Shown: positions 34,527 to 44,157, numbered from the stretch's first letter. The stretch: 64,000 bases of DNA from NORP259 sp041398705 (GCA_041398705.1 JAWKUI010000005.1:1-64000), one strand, 5' to 3'. Made by a program: numbers and translations. The notes: generated by a model not told the origin, from the letters alone.

Positions 34527-36176
34527 ATGAAGCAACTGATCGAGTGCGTGCCCAACTTCAGCGAGGGCCGCAACCAAAGCACCCTGGACGCCATTTCGAA
34601 CGCCGTGCGCGGAACCGAAGGCGTGACCCTGCTCGACGTGGACCCCGGCAAAGCCACCAATCGCACGGTATTCACCTTCGTCGGGGAGCCCGCGGCGGTC
34701 ATCGAAGCCGCGGTGCGCGCCGCCAAGGCGGGCTGCGAACGCATCGACATGCGCCAGCACAAGGGCGAGCACCCGCGTTTCGGCGCACTGGACGTCTGCC
34801 CGCTGGTGCCGATCGCCGGGGTGACCATGGAAGAGTGCGCGGCGTTTGCCCACACCCTCGCCCAGCGCCTGGCGGATGAGGTCGGCCTCACGATCTACTG
34901 CTACGAAAGCGCCGCCCGCGAGCCGCGCCGCCGCAACCTCGCTACGGTGCGCAGCGGCGAGTACGAAGGCCTGCAGAAAAAACTCGCCGATCCCACGTGG
35001 GCGCCGGACTACGGCCCCGCCACCTTCCAACCAAAAACCGGCGCCACCGCCGTCGGCGCGCGCGACTTCCTGCTCGCGTACAACGTCAACCTGAACACCA
35101 CCTCGACGCGCCGCGCGAACGCCATCGCGTACGACGTGCGCGAGAAGGGCCGCATCAAACGCGACGGGGACCCGCTCACCGGCGAGATCGTGCGCGATGC
35201 CCAGGGGGAGCCGGTCTGGGAACCGGGTAGCCTGAAGTGCGTCAAGGGCATCGGCTGGTTCATCGAGGAGTACGGCATCGCCCAGATCTCCATGAACCTG
35301 ACGAACACCGCGGTGACGCCGCTGCACGTGGCATTCGACGAGTGCTGCAAACGTGCGGAAGCCCGCGGCGTGCGCGTCACCGGCAGCGAGCTCGTGGGCA
35401 TGGTGCCGCTGGCGTCGATGCTCGCAGCGGGCCGGCACTTCCTCGCCAAACAACAGCGCAGCCTGGGTGTTAGTGACCGTGAGCTGATCCACATCGCGGT
35501 GCGTTCGATGGGCCTCGACGAGTTGTCCCCCTTCAAGCCCGAAGAGCGCATCATCGAGTACGCCATCGCCAAAGCCTCGGACCGCCGCCTGGTGTCGATG
35601 ACCCTGCAGCAGTTCACCGAGGTGACCGCATCGGAAGCCCCGGCCCCCGGCGGCGGTTCCGTGAGCGCCCTGGTCGGTGCGCTCGGCGCCGCCCTCGCGA
35701 CCATGGTCGCCAACCTGTCGAGCCACAAGCGCGGCTGGGATGAACGCTGGCTGTTCTTCAGCGAGCAGGCGGAACGCGGCAAGGCCCTGCACGCCGAACT
35801 GCTTGCCCTGGTCGACGAGGACACGCGCGCCTTCGAGGGCATCATGAACGCCTGGGGTCTCTCCGGGGATGCGCGCGCCGCAGCCCTCGAAGAAGCCACC
35901 CGCTACGCGATCGAAGTGCCCCTGCGGGTCATGGCCGCGGGCTGCAAAGCCCTCGAAGTGGCCCAGGTCATGGCGAAAGAAGGCATGAAGGCTTCGGCTT
36001 CGGACGTGGCCGTCGGCGCCCTGTGCGCCGAACTCGCCGTGCGCGGCGCGGGACTCAACGTGCGCATCAACGCCAAGGACCTGAAGGATGAAACCGCGCG
36101 TAACGCCTTCCTCGCCCAGGCGAGCGAGCTCGAGAGCCGCGCCCGCGCCCTGTGCGCCCAGATCGTGCCCGCCTGA
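34527..36176 (+). CDS. ftcD: Bifunctional glutamate formimidoyltransferase / formimidoyl-THF cyclodeaminase
   Basis: A 549-residue fusion, the length of animal FTCD (about 540). The first ~325 residues are the transferase, starting MKQLIECVPNFSEGRN with HKGEHPRFGALDVCPLVP near 77-94. From about 350 the cyclodeaminase begins with TASEAPAPGGGSVSALVGAL. Together they move the formimino group of histidine breakdown onto tetrahydrofolate and release ammonia. No hut genes are nearby. It is divergent from the acetyltransferase and ends at a strong bidirectional hairpin. Confidence 0.95.
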   Translation: MKQLIECVPNFSEGRNQSTLDAISNAVRGTEGVTLLDVDPGKATNRTVFTFVGEPAAVIEAAVRAAKAGCERIDMRQHKGEHPRFGALDVCPLVPIAGVTMEECAAFAHTLAQRLADEVGLTIYCYESAAREPRRRNLATVRSGEYEGLQKKLADPTWAPDYGPATFQPKTGATAVGARDFLLAYNVNLNTTSTRRANAIAYDVREKGRIKRDGDPLTGEIVRDAQGEPVWEPGSLKCVKGIGWFIEEYGIAQISMNLTNTAVTPLHVAFDECCKRAEARGVRVTGSELVGMVPLASMLAAGRHFLAKQQRSLGVSDRELIHIAVRSMGLDELSPFKPEERIIEYAIAKASDRRLVSMTLQQFTEVTASEAPAPGGGSVSALVGALGAALATMVANLSSHKRGWDERWLFFSEQAERGKALHAELLALVDEDTRAFEGIMNAWGLSGDARAAALEEATRYAIEVPLRVMAAGCKALEVAQVMAKEGMKASASDVAVGALCAELAVRGAGLNVRINAKDLKDETARNAFLAQASELESRARALCAQIVPA

Positions 36177-36210
36177 GGCCTCGCGCGCCTGCGCACTCCC
36201 CCAAAAAGAA

Positions 36211-36249
36211 CCGGGCCCCGGCCCCCCATCACGGGGAGCCGGGGCCCGG
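36211..36249. terminator. Bidirectional terminator hairpin
   Basis: CCGGGCCCCGGC pairs perfectly with GCCGGGGCCCGG, and inner CCCC/GGGG extends the stem around an ATCA-centred loop. It lies between the convergent FTCD and FG-GAP genes. On the minus strand it is followed by TTCTTTTTGG, a good T-tract, so it terminates the FG-GAP gene best. Confidence 0.8.
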
Positions 36250-36267
36250 CGCGTTTGGGTCCTGGAA

Positions 36268-39200
36268 TCACTCCATGAACCAGATGCGGTCGCTTTGGTT
36301 GGCGAGTCCCTGGAACAGATCCAGGTCCCCGTCCCCATCGATATCGCGCAGGATCTGGCTGTAGACGTCCCCGGTGCCATAGGTCTGGCCCGCGGTGGTC
36401 AGGTTGCCCGAGCCGTTGTTGAGGAACAGCCCCGGGCCGCCATCGTTGCCGAGCACAGCATCGATGTCCCCGTCGAAGTCCACGTCCGCCAGGGAGATGC
36501 AGCGGCCGACGCCGCTGCCGAACAGGGTACCCGCGCCCCAACCTCCACCGGTGTTGGAGAAGGAACGCGCGCCGCTGGCGGCGGTGCCGCACACGGCATC
36601 CATGTCGCCATCGCCGTCGAGGTCGCAGATCGCCATCGAGATCAGGTCGTCGGTCCCCACGTTGCTACCCGGGATCCACGTCCCCCCGCCGCCGGGAATC
36701 GGAACCAGGCCCGTCGGGGTGCAGACCAGGATGTCGAGTTCGCCGTCGGCGTTGTAGTCCACCACGGCGCCCGCCTGGGAATCCGTCACGGGAATGGTGT
36801 TCGGATCCGCCGTGAAGCCGCCCAAGCCATCCCCGATGTAGACCACGTCGTCGCTACCCGCGTGGAACACGACCACGTCCGGGTTGCCGTCGCGATCCAT
36901 GTCCGCCACCGCCACGTCCGAGGCGGGCACGCTGCCGAAGGGCGTCGTGCCGGTCGCAAACGCGCCGTTGCCGTTGCCGATGTAGACCTTGGCCTGGGAC
37001 GCATCGCCGTACTCGATCAGGTCGAGCTTGCCGTCGGTGTTCAGGTCCGCCGCCTTGAGATGGCCCAAAGCCGCCGAACCGCCGGGGATGTCCACCGGGG
37101 CGGCGTAGGTGCCGTCCCCAAGACCGCGCAGGAAGTGCAACCCGTCCAGGCGGCAGACCGCCAGGTCCAGGATGCCGTCGCGGTTGAAGTCGCCGGCTAC
37201 AGCACCCGAGGTGGTGGTCACATCCGCGTCCACCGGCGGGCCTTGCACCAGGGCGGTCGAACCATACACACCGGTCAGGGAGTTCTCCCACACGAGGTCA
37301 TCGTCCTGCATGCCGCCCGGGGCGAAGTAGTCGAGGTCGCCGTCCTTGTTGAAGTCGCCGATCGCCACGTCCACGGCCGAGCTGTCGCCCATCTGCTGGG
37401 GCATACGCTCGAGCTCACCGGTGCCGTCGTTGACCCACAACTCGTCGCGCTGGGTGTACTTGCCCACCAGCACGTCGATGTCGCCGTCCCCGTCGAAGTC
37501 CGCCAGGGCCAGGCCGCGGTTCTCCCCGTTCGAGAAGTACTGGGCCGGGGCGCTGAACACACCGAGTCCGTTGTTGAAGTAGGTCTCGTTCTGGCCGATG
37601 ACGATCGCCACCGCGTCCAGGTCGCCGTCGCCGTCCAGGTCCGCCAGCCCGATGTCCTCGGTCACCGGCGCGCCCACGGTGCTGCCCTGGGTGAACACAC
37701 CCGTGCCGTTGTTCTTCCAGATCCGGTTGTTGGTACCGGCGATGCCCACGTTCCCCACGAGCACGTCGATGTCCCCGTCCCCGTCCACGTCCCCGGTGGC
37801 GATCGCCACGGAGTTGTAGCCGCCCAGGTTCTGGGTGGTCTGGGTGAAGACTCCGGTACCGTCGTTGGTGTAGGTGCGCACCGGGTTCGAGAAGTCGTTG
37901 CCCTCGACGATATCGAGGTCCCCGTCTCCATCAAGGTCCGCCAGGGCCAGCGACAGGGTGATCGCGCTGCCCAGCAGTTGCCCGCTGTCGACGAAGAACC
38001 CGGCGCCATCGTTCAACCACACGCGGTTCGGACCGGCGTTGCCGGCGACGATGTCGAGGTCGCCGTCCGCGTCCACGTCACCGAGTTCCACCGCGTGCAC
38101 GGTATCGCTGCCCACGGGCGAGTTGGGGCTCAAGGGGTACTGGCCGGCACCATTGCGCACGCGCAGGGCAATGCCGAAACCCGCGTTGCGGCCGATCACG
38201 AAGTCCATGTCGCCGTCGCCGTCGATATCGCCAGCGGCGCAGGCCAAGCTTTCGTCACTGCCGGTCTCCAGGCGCGCCTGCACGAAACCGGGGTGGATGT
38301 CCACGCCGCCGATCGGGGCCACGTCGGTGCCAAGGGTGTTCTCGATCGCGTCCGGCGAGATCGGGTTGGCCACGTCGATGCCCGAAGGAGCGCCAGCGGT
38401 GACCACATCGGCATCGAAATCACCGCGTACGCGGAAATCCATGCCGGTGCCCAGGTCGATGGAGATCTCACCGACCTCGTTGAGGTCGGTGACGCCGCCA
38501 CCGGTGCCCAGCGTATCGCCGGTCACGTACATCTCGAAGTCGGCTTCCGTCGGGCTATTGACCACGACTTCTTCGTTGAACGCCAGGAAGATCCGGTCGC
38601 CGGCGCTCAGGGTGCCGTCCAGGTCTTCGTCGGTGAAGTAAGCGTCTTCCACAAGCACGATGTTCTCGAGCTCGAAGTCCGCCGGGCTGTCGGCCGGGAT
38701 CGAACGGTTGCCCGCCTCGTCGACTGCCACCACGCGGATGCGATAGGTGGTGCCGTCGGCGTACAGACCGGTGTTCCAGGAGTAGGGTCCCACGCTCGGG
38801 GCATTGGCCTCGATCACGGTCGGGTAGGTCGCGCCGCTGTCGCTCGACAAGAGGATCTCGACGTGATCGAGGTTCGCATCCGCCGCGGTGTACGCGATGT
38901 CACGAAGAGAACTCCATACTTCGCCACCCACCGGCGACTGCAGGCTGATCGTCGGCAGCGTGTTGTCCATCTCGGCATCGCCATCGGACGAATCCGCCGC
39001 GCCCACGTTGCCCGCCAGGTCGGTCGGGATCACGCGGATGCGGTAGGTGGTGCCTTCCGCGTAGCTGGTGGCGTCGAAGTGGTACTCGCCGGAATCCGGG
39101 GCCGCCGGGGCGAGCAGGTCGGGGTAGGTGGCCCCGCTATCGCTCGACAAGCGCACTTCCACCGTGCCGGGGTTCGCGTCGGTGGTCGCCCAGGTGACGC

Positions 39201-39639
39201 TGGCGCTGACCCCACCAAATACGTCGCCACCGTTCGGCTTGCTCAAGGTGAGCACCGGCGCGGTGTTGTCGACGCTGAAGTTGGCGTTGTTGCCAAAGGT
39301 GGTGAGCTGGGTGCCGTTGCCGTCAAACGGCACCACGAGCACCCGGTACTGGGCACCATCGGAAACGGTGCTCGTGTCCCACGAGTAACTCGCGTTCGAG
39401 GCCAGCCCCGTGACCAAGGTCTGGGCGTAGCTGTTGCCCCCATCCGAGGACAAACGCAAGGTGACGGACGCCGTGTTCTGCGGCGAAACCCAGGTCACGC
39501 TCTGCACCCCGCCCAGCACGCTGCCGTCTGCGGGGGTGTTCAATACGGGGGTCGGAGGAGTGCTCCCACCGCCTCCGCCACCACAGGCGGCGAGCAGGGT
39601 CAGGGGCAGGCACCACAGGGAGATACGACGAGATCGCAT
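36268..39639 (-). CDS. FG-GAP/VCBS-repeat lipoprotein
   Basis: A 1123-residue surface lipoprotein. The signal ends LLAAC (Cys19) and is followed by a Gly run. Three Ig-like modules (about 30-315) repeat the pattern VTWxxTDAN-VEVRLSSDSGATYP. A middle module (about 315-430) has DEDLDGTLSAGDRI and other calcium-type loops. From about 450 to the end there are a dozen or more FG-GAP units of the type LADLDGDGDLDIVEGN, which build a calcium-binding beta-propeller. Likely roles are adhesion or surface binding. It ends at a strong terminator. Confidence 0.88.
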   Translation of the reverse strand: MRSRRISLWCLPLTLLAACGGGGGGSTPPTPVLNTPADGSVLGGVQSVTWVSPQNTASVTLRLSSDGGNSYAQTLVTGLASNASYSWDTSTVSDGAQYRVLVVPFDGNGTQLTTFGNNANFSVDNTAPVLTLSKPNGGDVFGGVSASVTWATTDANPGTVEVRLSSDSGATYPDLLAPAAPDSGEYHFDATSYAEGTTYRIRVIPTDLAGNVGAADSSDGDAEMDNTLPTISLQSPVGGEVWSSLRDIAYTAADANLDHVEILLSSDSGATYPTVIEANAPSVGPYSWNTGLYADGTTYRIRVVAVDEAGNRSIPADSPADFELENIVLVEDAYFTDEDLDGTLSAGDRIFLAFNEEVVVNSPTEADFEMYVTGDTLGTGGGVTDLNEVGEISIDLGTGMDFRVRGDFDADVVTAGAPSGIDVANPISPDAIENTLGTDVAPIGGVDIHPGFVQARLETGSDESLACAAGDIDGDGDMDFVIGRNAGFGIALRVRNGAGQYPLSPNSPVGSDTVHAVELGDVDADGDLDIVAGNAGPNRVWLNDGAGFFVDSGQLLGSAITLSLALADLDGDGDLDIVEGNDFSNPVRTYTNDGTGVFTQTTQNLGGYNSVAIATGDVDGDGDIDVLVGNVGIAGTNNRIWKNNGTGVFTQGSTVGAPVTEDIGLADLDGDGDLDAVAIVIGQNETYFNNGLGVFSAPAQYFSNGENRGLALADFDGDGDIDVLVGKYTQRDELWVNDGTGELERMPQQMGDSSAVDVAIGDFNKDGDLDYFAPGGMQDDDLVWENSLTGVYGSTALVQGPPVDADVTTTSGAVAGDFNRDGILDLAVCRLDGLHFLRGLGDGTYAAPVDIPGGSAALGHLKAADLNTDGKLDLIEYGDASQAKVYIGNGNGAFATGTTPFGSVPASDVAVADMDRDGNPDVVVFHAGSDDVVYIGDGLGGFTADPNTIPVTDSQAGAVVDYNADGELDILVCTPTGLVPIPGGGGTWIPGSNVGTDDLISMAICDLDGDGDMDAVCGTAASGARSFSNTGGGWGAGTLFGSGVGRCISLADVDFDGDIDAVLGNDGGPGLFLNNGSGNLTTAGQTYGTGDVYSQILRDIDGDGDLDLFQGLANQSDRIWFME

Positions 39640-39997
39640 GATGTTACGCTTAGGGGATAGTCTCAGCCCGAAGGGCTGCTACCGGCGATTCTAGGCCCTG
39701 GGACACCCCAGGGGCGAGATTCCCAGCCCCCAGGGGCCGTTTCCCGCTTCCCATTCCCAGGTTTACGCCGCCCCGGTTCAGAGGACTTGCCGCCCCCGCC
39801 CCAAGCGTTGGCCCACCGCGCCCCAGCCGCGCCAAGCGCCCTGGGGCACCCCGGCCCGGCCTCTACTGGAACTGCACCTGAACCGCGTCGCTCGTGTTAC
39901 TCGTCGGCGTGGGATTCGCATCCCGAACCCATGATTCGAAGTGTCGACCGTACTGAGCTGGCCCGCCACAACCTGGGACTCAAAATCCCGCAGCCCC
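39640..39997. other. Intergenic region before the FG-GAP gene
   Basis: About 360 bases between two minus-strand genes. No gene is supported. On the minus strand a TAGAAT element at 39687-39692, about 50 bases before the FG-GAP start, could be a -10. A short CCCTGG/CCAGGG hairpin lies near 39697-39713. Confidence 0.4.
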
Positions 39998-41230
39998 TCA
40001 GAAGTTCACTGCCACCCCGTTGGAGAACGTCGAAGCCCCAGGCCCCAACCCCGCATCCCGGTGCCAGAGCTGGAAGTACCAGGTCTCTCCCGCCAGGATC
40101 GACGGCGAGCCCACCAACGGCAGGGTGGCCGGCAGGTCGAACCCGTATCCCGTGGTCGAAGTGCCCACCAGGTTCTCGATCACGCCGAATCCGTTGAACT
40201 GCCCGATCGAATTCATCGGTGTGCCCGCAATCGTGTAGCGGCCGATCACTTCGCCCGGAGCCAGCGACAGGCACAGGTGCCCTTCGCTCACCGGCACCCC
40301 CGGGTCCGCCATCCCGCTGCCCACGAGCAGGTAGCCAAACTCCCCACTCGGACCGTGAATCGCATCGAAGTGCAACCCGCCGCCGATCCACGGATACGGG
40401 CCCGCCTGCAAGAACGTCGGGTTGCCGGTCGAGTTCGGGTCGGCGGGGTTGCAGAAAGCCGACCAAGCGCTCGGATCGAGCGGCGCCGGCTCGGCGATGG
40501 CAAAGCGGAACTGCCGGTTGATCGGCAGAATATCCTGTAGCGTCAATGCCGCGGTGACCGGATCGATCTCCGCGAAGTACTGCTCGACACCCAAAGTGGT
40601 CATTAGCGATCCGTACAGCTTCCCGGTGGCCCAGTCGAAATCGAGGCCGCTCGAGTAGTTGATGTTCATGCCGAAGTTGCCCACGGTGGTCATGACCCCG
40701 GTGTTCGCGTCGATGCGCACCAGGCAGTCGTTCTGGATATCGACGGAAAAGAGCTGCCCAGATCCGCTGCACGCCAGATTGATGAGGAAACGCCCCGACG
40801 TAGGAGTGCCTACCGGCGCGAAGGCCAAGGGACTGACGGTGCCCGCCCACAACTGATAGTCGGTGCCGACGCGCACCATCGCGTACCAAAGGTGCCCGTC
40901 CGGGTGGGCTGTGAGCCCATAGATCGAGTTGCCCGGCATACCACTCGGCCCCACCGGCGTCAGTGCCCCCGTGACCAGGTTCTTCGTCCCCATCACCCCG
41001 TTGTTGAACTGGAAACTCCAGGCCGTAGTCCCGCTCGCATCCAGGTCGAACTCCTCCGCGCCGCTCGAGCCCATCAGGGTCTCCGAATACGTCGCAAAGA
41101 AGTCCCCGGCCTCCGCCGTGAACGAGTAGTGCCCAAAACCAACCCAGTCGTAGGCAAATCCAACCACCGGTCCCTGGGCCAAGGCACGGGGAGCAAACAC
41201 CAGAAGGGCAAGGGCAAACAGCAAACGCAT
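39998..41230 (-). CDS. Secreted protein with the shared C-terminal domain
   Basis: A 410-residue exported protein; the start MRLLFALALLVFAPRALA is a signal peptide, which fixes ATG 41230. Residues about 25-260 read like a beta-propeller (LYGLTAHPDGHLWYAMV-type strands, TGVMTTVGNFG). The last ~150 residues carry the domain also seen in the 23011-26538 protein: FCNPADPNSTGNPTF, a central SEGHLCLSLAPGEVIGRYT, QFNGFG, and AGETWYFQLWHRD-STFSNGVAVNF at the very end. Function unknown; surface display is likely. Confidence 0.78.
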   Translation of the reverse strand: MRLLFALALLVFAPRALAQGPVVGFAYDWVGFGHYSFTAEAGDFFATYSETLMGSSGAEEFDLDASGTTAWSFQFNNGVMGTKNLVTGALTPVGPSGMPGNSIYGLTAHPDGHLWYAMVRVGTDYQLWAGTVSPLAFAPVGTPTSGRFLINLACSGSGQLFSVDIQNDCLVRIDANTGVMTTVGNFGMNINYSSGLDFDWATGKLYGSLMTTLGVEQYFAEIDPVTAALTLQDILPINRQFRFAIAEPAPLDPSAWSAFCNPADPNSTGNPTFLQAGPYPWIGGGLHFDAIHGPSGEFGYLLVGSGMADPGVPVSEGHLCLSLAPGEVIGRYTIAGTPMNSIGQFNGFGVIENLVGTSTTGYGFDLPATLPLVGSPSILAGETWYFQLWHRDAGLGPGASTFSNGVAVNF

Positions 41231-41422
41231 GGGATCCAAAGAGTTGAGGTCAATCGGGGGCAGCGGGCCCGGGGTAAGTCCCAGGATACCTCCAATTGAC
41301 CCGCGCCCCCTTTCCAGGACACGCAATCGCGAAAATCCCTCGCGATCACAGATCCGGGAAGGAGCCTAGATGCCGTCGAAACGCCCGCCTGGGGCGGCGT
41401 GCTCGTGCGCTAGGGTGCTCCC

Positions 41423-42664
41423 ATGAAACGCGCGGTATTCCCCATTCTCGTGGTCCTGCTATTGCCCCTTGGCCTGTGGAAGCTCACCCATGACCGCACC
41501 GATTCGGCCGCCGACGAGCGACCTGAGCCAGGTCCCCAGCCGGATGGTCTCCTGCACGCCGCTGTGCGCCCAGGAGACCCCGCCATCCCCACCCCAGCTC
41601 CGCTGACCGCCCCCACACCGGAATCCCGCGCCGCCATCAAGATCGAGGCACCGGGGGGACTCGCTCCTCAAACAATCCCTACTCAGGCAATCCCGACTCA
41701 GGCAAACACGATCCTACCCAACGCCCAAGACCCGCTGGGCCCTCCCACGCCACCGATGGCAACGCTCTCCGCTCCCGGAGTGCAAGCCGCGGGGGGAACA
41801 CCCGCACTGGACCCGGAGATCCCCGCCGAAGCACAAGCTGCCCTCCGCGCCAAGGAAGCCGAAGGAAAACGCAGGCACCAAGAATGGCTGCTCGCCAAGC
41901 AATCGATGGCGGAGTACATCGAGGACCTGCGCGATGACGACGTGCGCTTCAATGCCGGAAGCGCCCTCGTCGCCCTGCGTACTCTGCTACCCGCGTCCCG
42001 GCCCGCCCTCGAGGCCGTTTTGGATTCCGACGACTATCAGCAGCGGCAGTACGCCACCTTCCTGTTGCTGGACACCGTCACCAAGCCCGAGGGTCCTTCG
42101 CCCAAACTCTGGCGCAACCTGGTCGAAGGCCTGGGTTCCGATGAAATTCGGGATACCGGTTGGAGTGGCGACTTCGCCAACGCCACAGACTTCGCCGCGT
42201 GCCTCCTGGAACATGGCGACCCCGCCGTCCCGCACCTGCTCGAAGCCTTGCATCAGCCCAATGCGCAGCGCCGCCTGCTCGCCGCCGCCATCTTGGCCTG
42301 GCGGGGGGACAAGGACCATGTGGCGCAGCTCTGCGAAGAACTGCTCCCGCACCTGAATGACAATCAGGCGGCGGGCGATGCCCGTATCGCCTGCAGCGCC
42401 CTGGTGGGCATCGGCCGGCCCGCCCTGCCGTTCTTGCGCGAGGCCAGCCCGCGCCTCGACGTGCAAGGCCGAGAACTCGCCGAGTACTTGATCGCTGTCA
42501 TCCACGATCCCTCCTCGAGTTATCGCCTCGGCAAGCAGTTGAAACACACGCGCTTCCGCTGCCTGCCCACCGACCCCGATGTCATCCGGCTCATCGACGG
42601 AATCGACATCTGCGATTGTCCCCAGGCCATGCCCCATCGCAGCGATTGCAGCCTGAAGCGCTAA
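41423..42664 (+). CDS. HEAT-repeat-like protein with N-terminal membrane anchor
   Basis: A 413-residue protein. A hydrophobic start (about 4-20, AVFPILVVLLLPLGLW) is followed by a Pro/Thr/Gln-rich linker (about 30-135) containing a small in-frame repeat. About 150-390 is helical with HEAT-like pairs (DDVRFNAGSALVALRTLLPA; HGDPAVPHLLEALHQPN; AGDARIACSALVGIGRPALP). The end is Cys-rich (DICDCPQAM-SDC). It is probably a periplasmic scaffold. No enzyme motif was found. Confidence 0.7.
   Translation: MKRAVFPILVVLLLPLGLWKLTHDRTDSAADERPEPGPQPDGLLHAAVRPGDPAIPTPAPLTAPTPESRAAIKIEAPGGLAPQTIPTQAIPTQANTILPNAQDPLGPPTPPMATLSAPGVQAAGGTPALDPEIPAEAQAALRAKEAEGKRRHQEWLLAKQSMAEYIEDLRDDDVRFNAGSALVALRTLLPASRPALEAVLDSDDYQQRQYATFLLLDTVTKPEGPSPKLWRNLVEGLGSDEIRDTGWSGDFANATDFAACLLEHGDPAVPHLLEALHQPNAQRRLLAAAILAWRGDKDHVAQLCEELLPHLNDNQAAGDARIACSALVGIGRPALPFLREASPRLDVQGRELAEYLIAVIHDPSSSYRLGKQLKHTRFRCLPTDPDVIRLIDGIDICDCPQAMPHRSDCSLKR
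41673..41702. repeat. Two 15-bp tandem copies
   Basis: caatccctactcagg and caatcccgactcagg lie head to tail, one mismatch, inside the linker of the HEAT-like protein. They encode the repeated AIPTQ-type peptide. Confidence 0.7.
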
Positions 42665-42678
42665 GCCCGGCCCGATAG

Positions 42679-42718
42679 CACCCCGCCCCGCCCGGCGACA
42701 GCCGGACGGGGCGGGGTG
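42679..42718. terminator. Long hairpin between convergent genes
   Basis: An 18-bp stem (CACCCCGCCCCGCCCGGC with its complement, one mismatch) around a GACA loop lies 14 bases after the HEAT-like gene and 32 bases from the convergent radical-SAM gene. No long T-tract is present. Confidence 0.7.
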
Positions 42719-42750
42719 GGATGGACAACAAGAGTTGTTCGATTCAGGCC

Positions 42751-44157
42751 CTAGTGGTGGCGCGTGACCACCTTCGGGGCCGGGGCGGGCACGAGGCCCA
42801 CGGCGCGGCCGAGGCGCTTGCGGCCGTAGTGCGGGTTCTCCATGTAGTAGAGGGCTCGTTCGTAGAAGCGGCGCGCGCGCTGGGGCATGGAGTAGTACCA
42901 CTTCTCGTAGGAGCGCACCATGCGCTTGCGCAGCTCCTCGAGTTCGACCTGGGTGAAGTGCTCGTGCTTGTAGCCGGAGCGGTTCGAGGACACGTAGTTC
43001 TCGGACAGGTCGGCGATGTCGATCGAGGCCTGGTAGTTGTCCCAGGACTCGGTGCCGATCAGCGGGTTGAAAACCGAGATGCGGATCAGGTCGGGGCCGG
43101 CGAGGCGCAGCACCTTTTCGGTTTCGGCGATGTCCTGGGCGGTTTCGCCCGGGGAGCCGACGATCAGGTAGACCTTAGCCCAGATGCCCGCGCGGCGGGT
43201 CATGCGGGCGGCTTCGACGATCTGCTCGGGGGTCAGGTCCTTCTTGAGCACGTCCAGCATGCGCTGGCTGCCCGATTCCCAACCGTAGTAGATGCGGCGG
43301 CAACCCGCGCGGTGCATGTGCTTGAGCAGCGGGTAGTCCACGCAGTCGGCGCGGGTGTTGGCGACCCACTCGAACTTCAGGCCCCGGCGCAGGATCTCAT
43401 CGCACATCTCGTGGATGCGTTTCTTGCGCAGGGTCAGGATCTCGTCCACGAACAGGATCACGCCCGGATCGTAGGTCTTGAGAATGTGCTCGAGCTCGTC
43501 GACGATCGCTTCGGTGCTACGCACGCGGAAACCGCGGCCCGTGAGTTCCTTCTGGCAGAAGATGCACTTGAAGGGGCAACCGCGCGTCGTGAAGATGTAG
43601 ATCAGGCGCTCGGGGTTGTTCTCGAAGTAGCTCTGCATCGGCAGCAGGTGCCGGGCGGGCATCGGCAGCTCGTCGAGCTTCTTGATCAGCGGCGGAGCGG
43701 GGTTGTCGACCCACAGCTCGCCATCGCGCATGGCCGCCAGGCCCGGCACGTCTTCGAGGTCGGCGTCCACGCCGCCGTCGATGGCTTTCAGGAGCTGCGG
43801 CAGGGTGTATTCGGCTTCGCCCTTGAGCACGTAGTCGAAGTGCCCGGAGTCGAGGAACACGCCCTGGTCCACCGAGGCGTGCGGGCCGCCCATGATGGTG
43901 ATCTTGCCCTTCTCCTTGGCGTACTTGGCCCAGGCCATCGCACGCCGGATGTTCGGGGTGAGCGCGCTGAAACCGATGATGTCGTTGGCCTCGATGACCG
44001 CCTTCATCTCCTGGTCGGTGCCCACGCGCTCGTCGTGCAGGGCGATCGGGATGTTCTCCCGCTCGAGCTGGGCTCCGAGGTATCCGATGCCCAGGATCAT
44101 GGACAGCGGGTCTTCCTGGACGTGCGGCTTGACGTAGGTGAGCAGGGTCTTGCGCAT
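42751..44157 (-). CDS. B12-binding-domain radical SAM protein
   Basis: A 468-residue protein. Residues 1-125 resemble a cobalamin-binding Rossmann domain (SMILGIGYLGAQLERENIPI, then ITIMGGPHASVDQGVFLDSG), without an obvious DxHxxG. The radical SAM core follows, with cluster motif CPFKCIFC (Cys194, 198, 201) and GWESGSQRMLDVLKKDLTPE. Family members methylate or rearrange unactivated carbons in lipids, antibiotics or cofactors. It lies 140 bases after the glycosyltransferase operon on the same strand, so a glycan or lipid substrate is conceivable but unproven. Confidence 0.9.
   Translation of the reverse strand: MRKTLLTYVKPHVQEDPLSMILGIGYLGAQLERENIPIALHDERVGTDQEMKAVIEANDIIGFSALTPNIRRAMAWAKYAKEKGKITIMGGPHASVDQGVFLDSGHFDYVLKGEAEYTLPQLLKAIDGGVDADLEDVPGLAAMRDGELWVDNPAPPLIKKLDELPMPARHLLPMQSYFENNPERLIYIFTTRGCPFKCIFCQKELTGRGFRVRSTEAIVDELEHILKTYDPGVILFVDEILTLRKKRIHEMCDEILRRGLKFEWVANTRADCVDYPLLKHMHRAGCRRIYYGWESGSQRMLDVLKKDLTPEQIVEAARMTRRAGIWAKVYLIVGSPGETAQDIAETEKVLRLAGPDLIRISVFNPLIGTESWDNYQASIDIADLSENYVSSNRSGYKHEHFTQVELEELRKRMVRSYEKWYYSMPQRARRFYERALYYMENPHYGRKRLGRAVGLVPAPAPKVVTRHH

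Noticed and set aside
36088..39660. 1190-residue plus-strand open frame rich in Val and His
   Set aside because: Exact antisense of the FG-GAP gene. Its repeats mirror the DGDGD repeats of the real gene.
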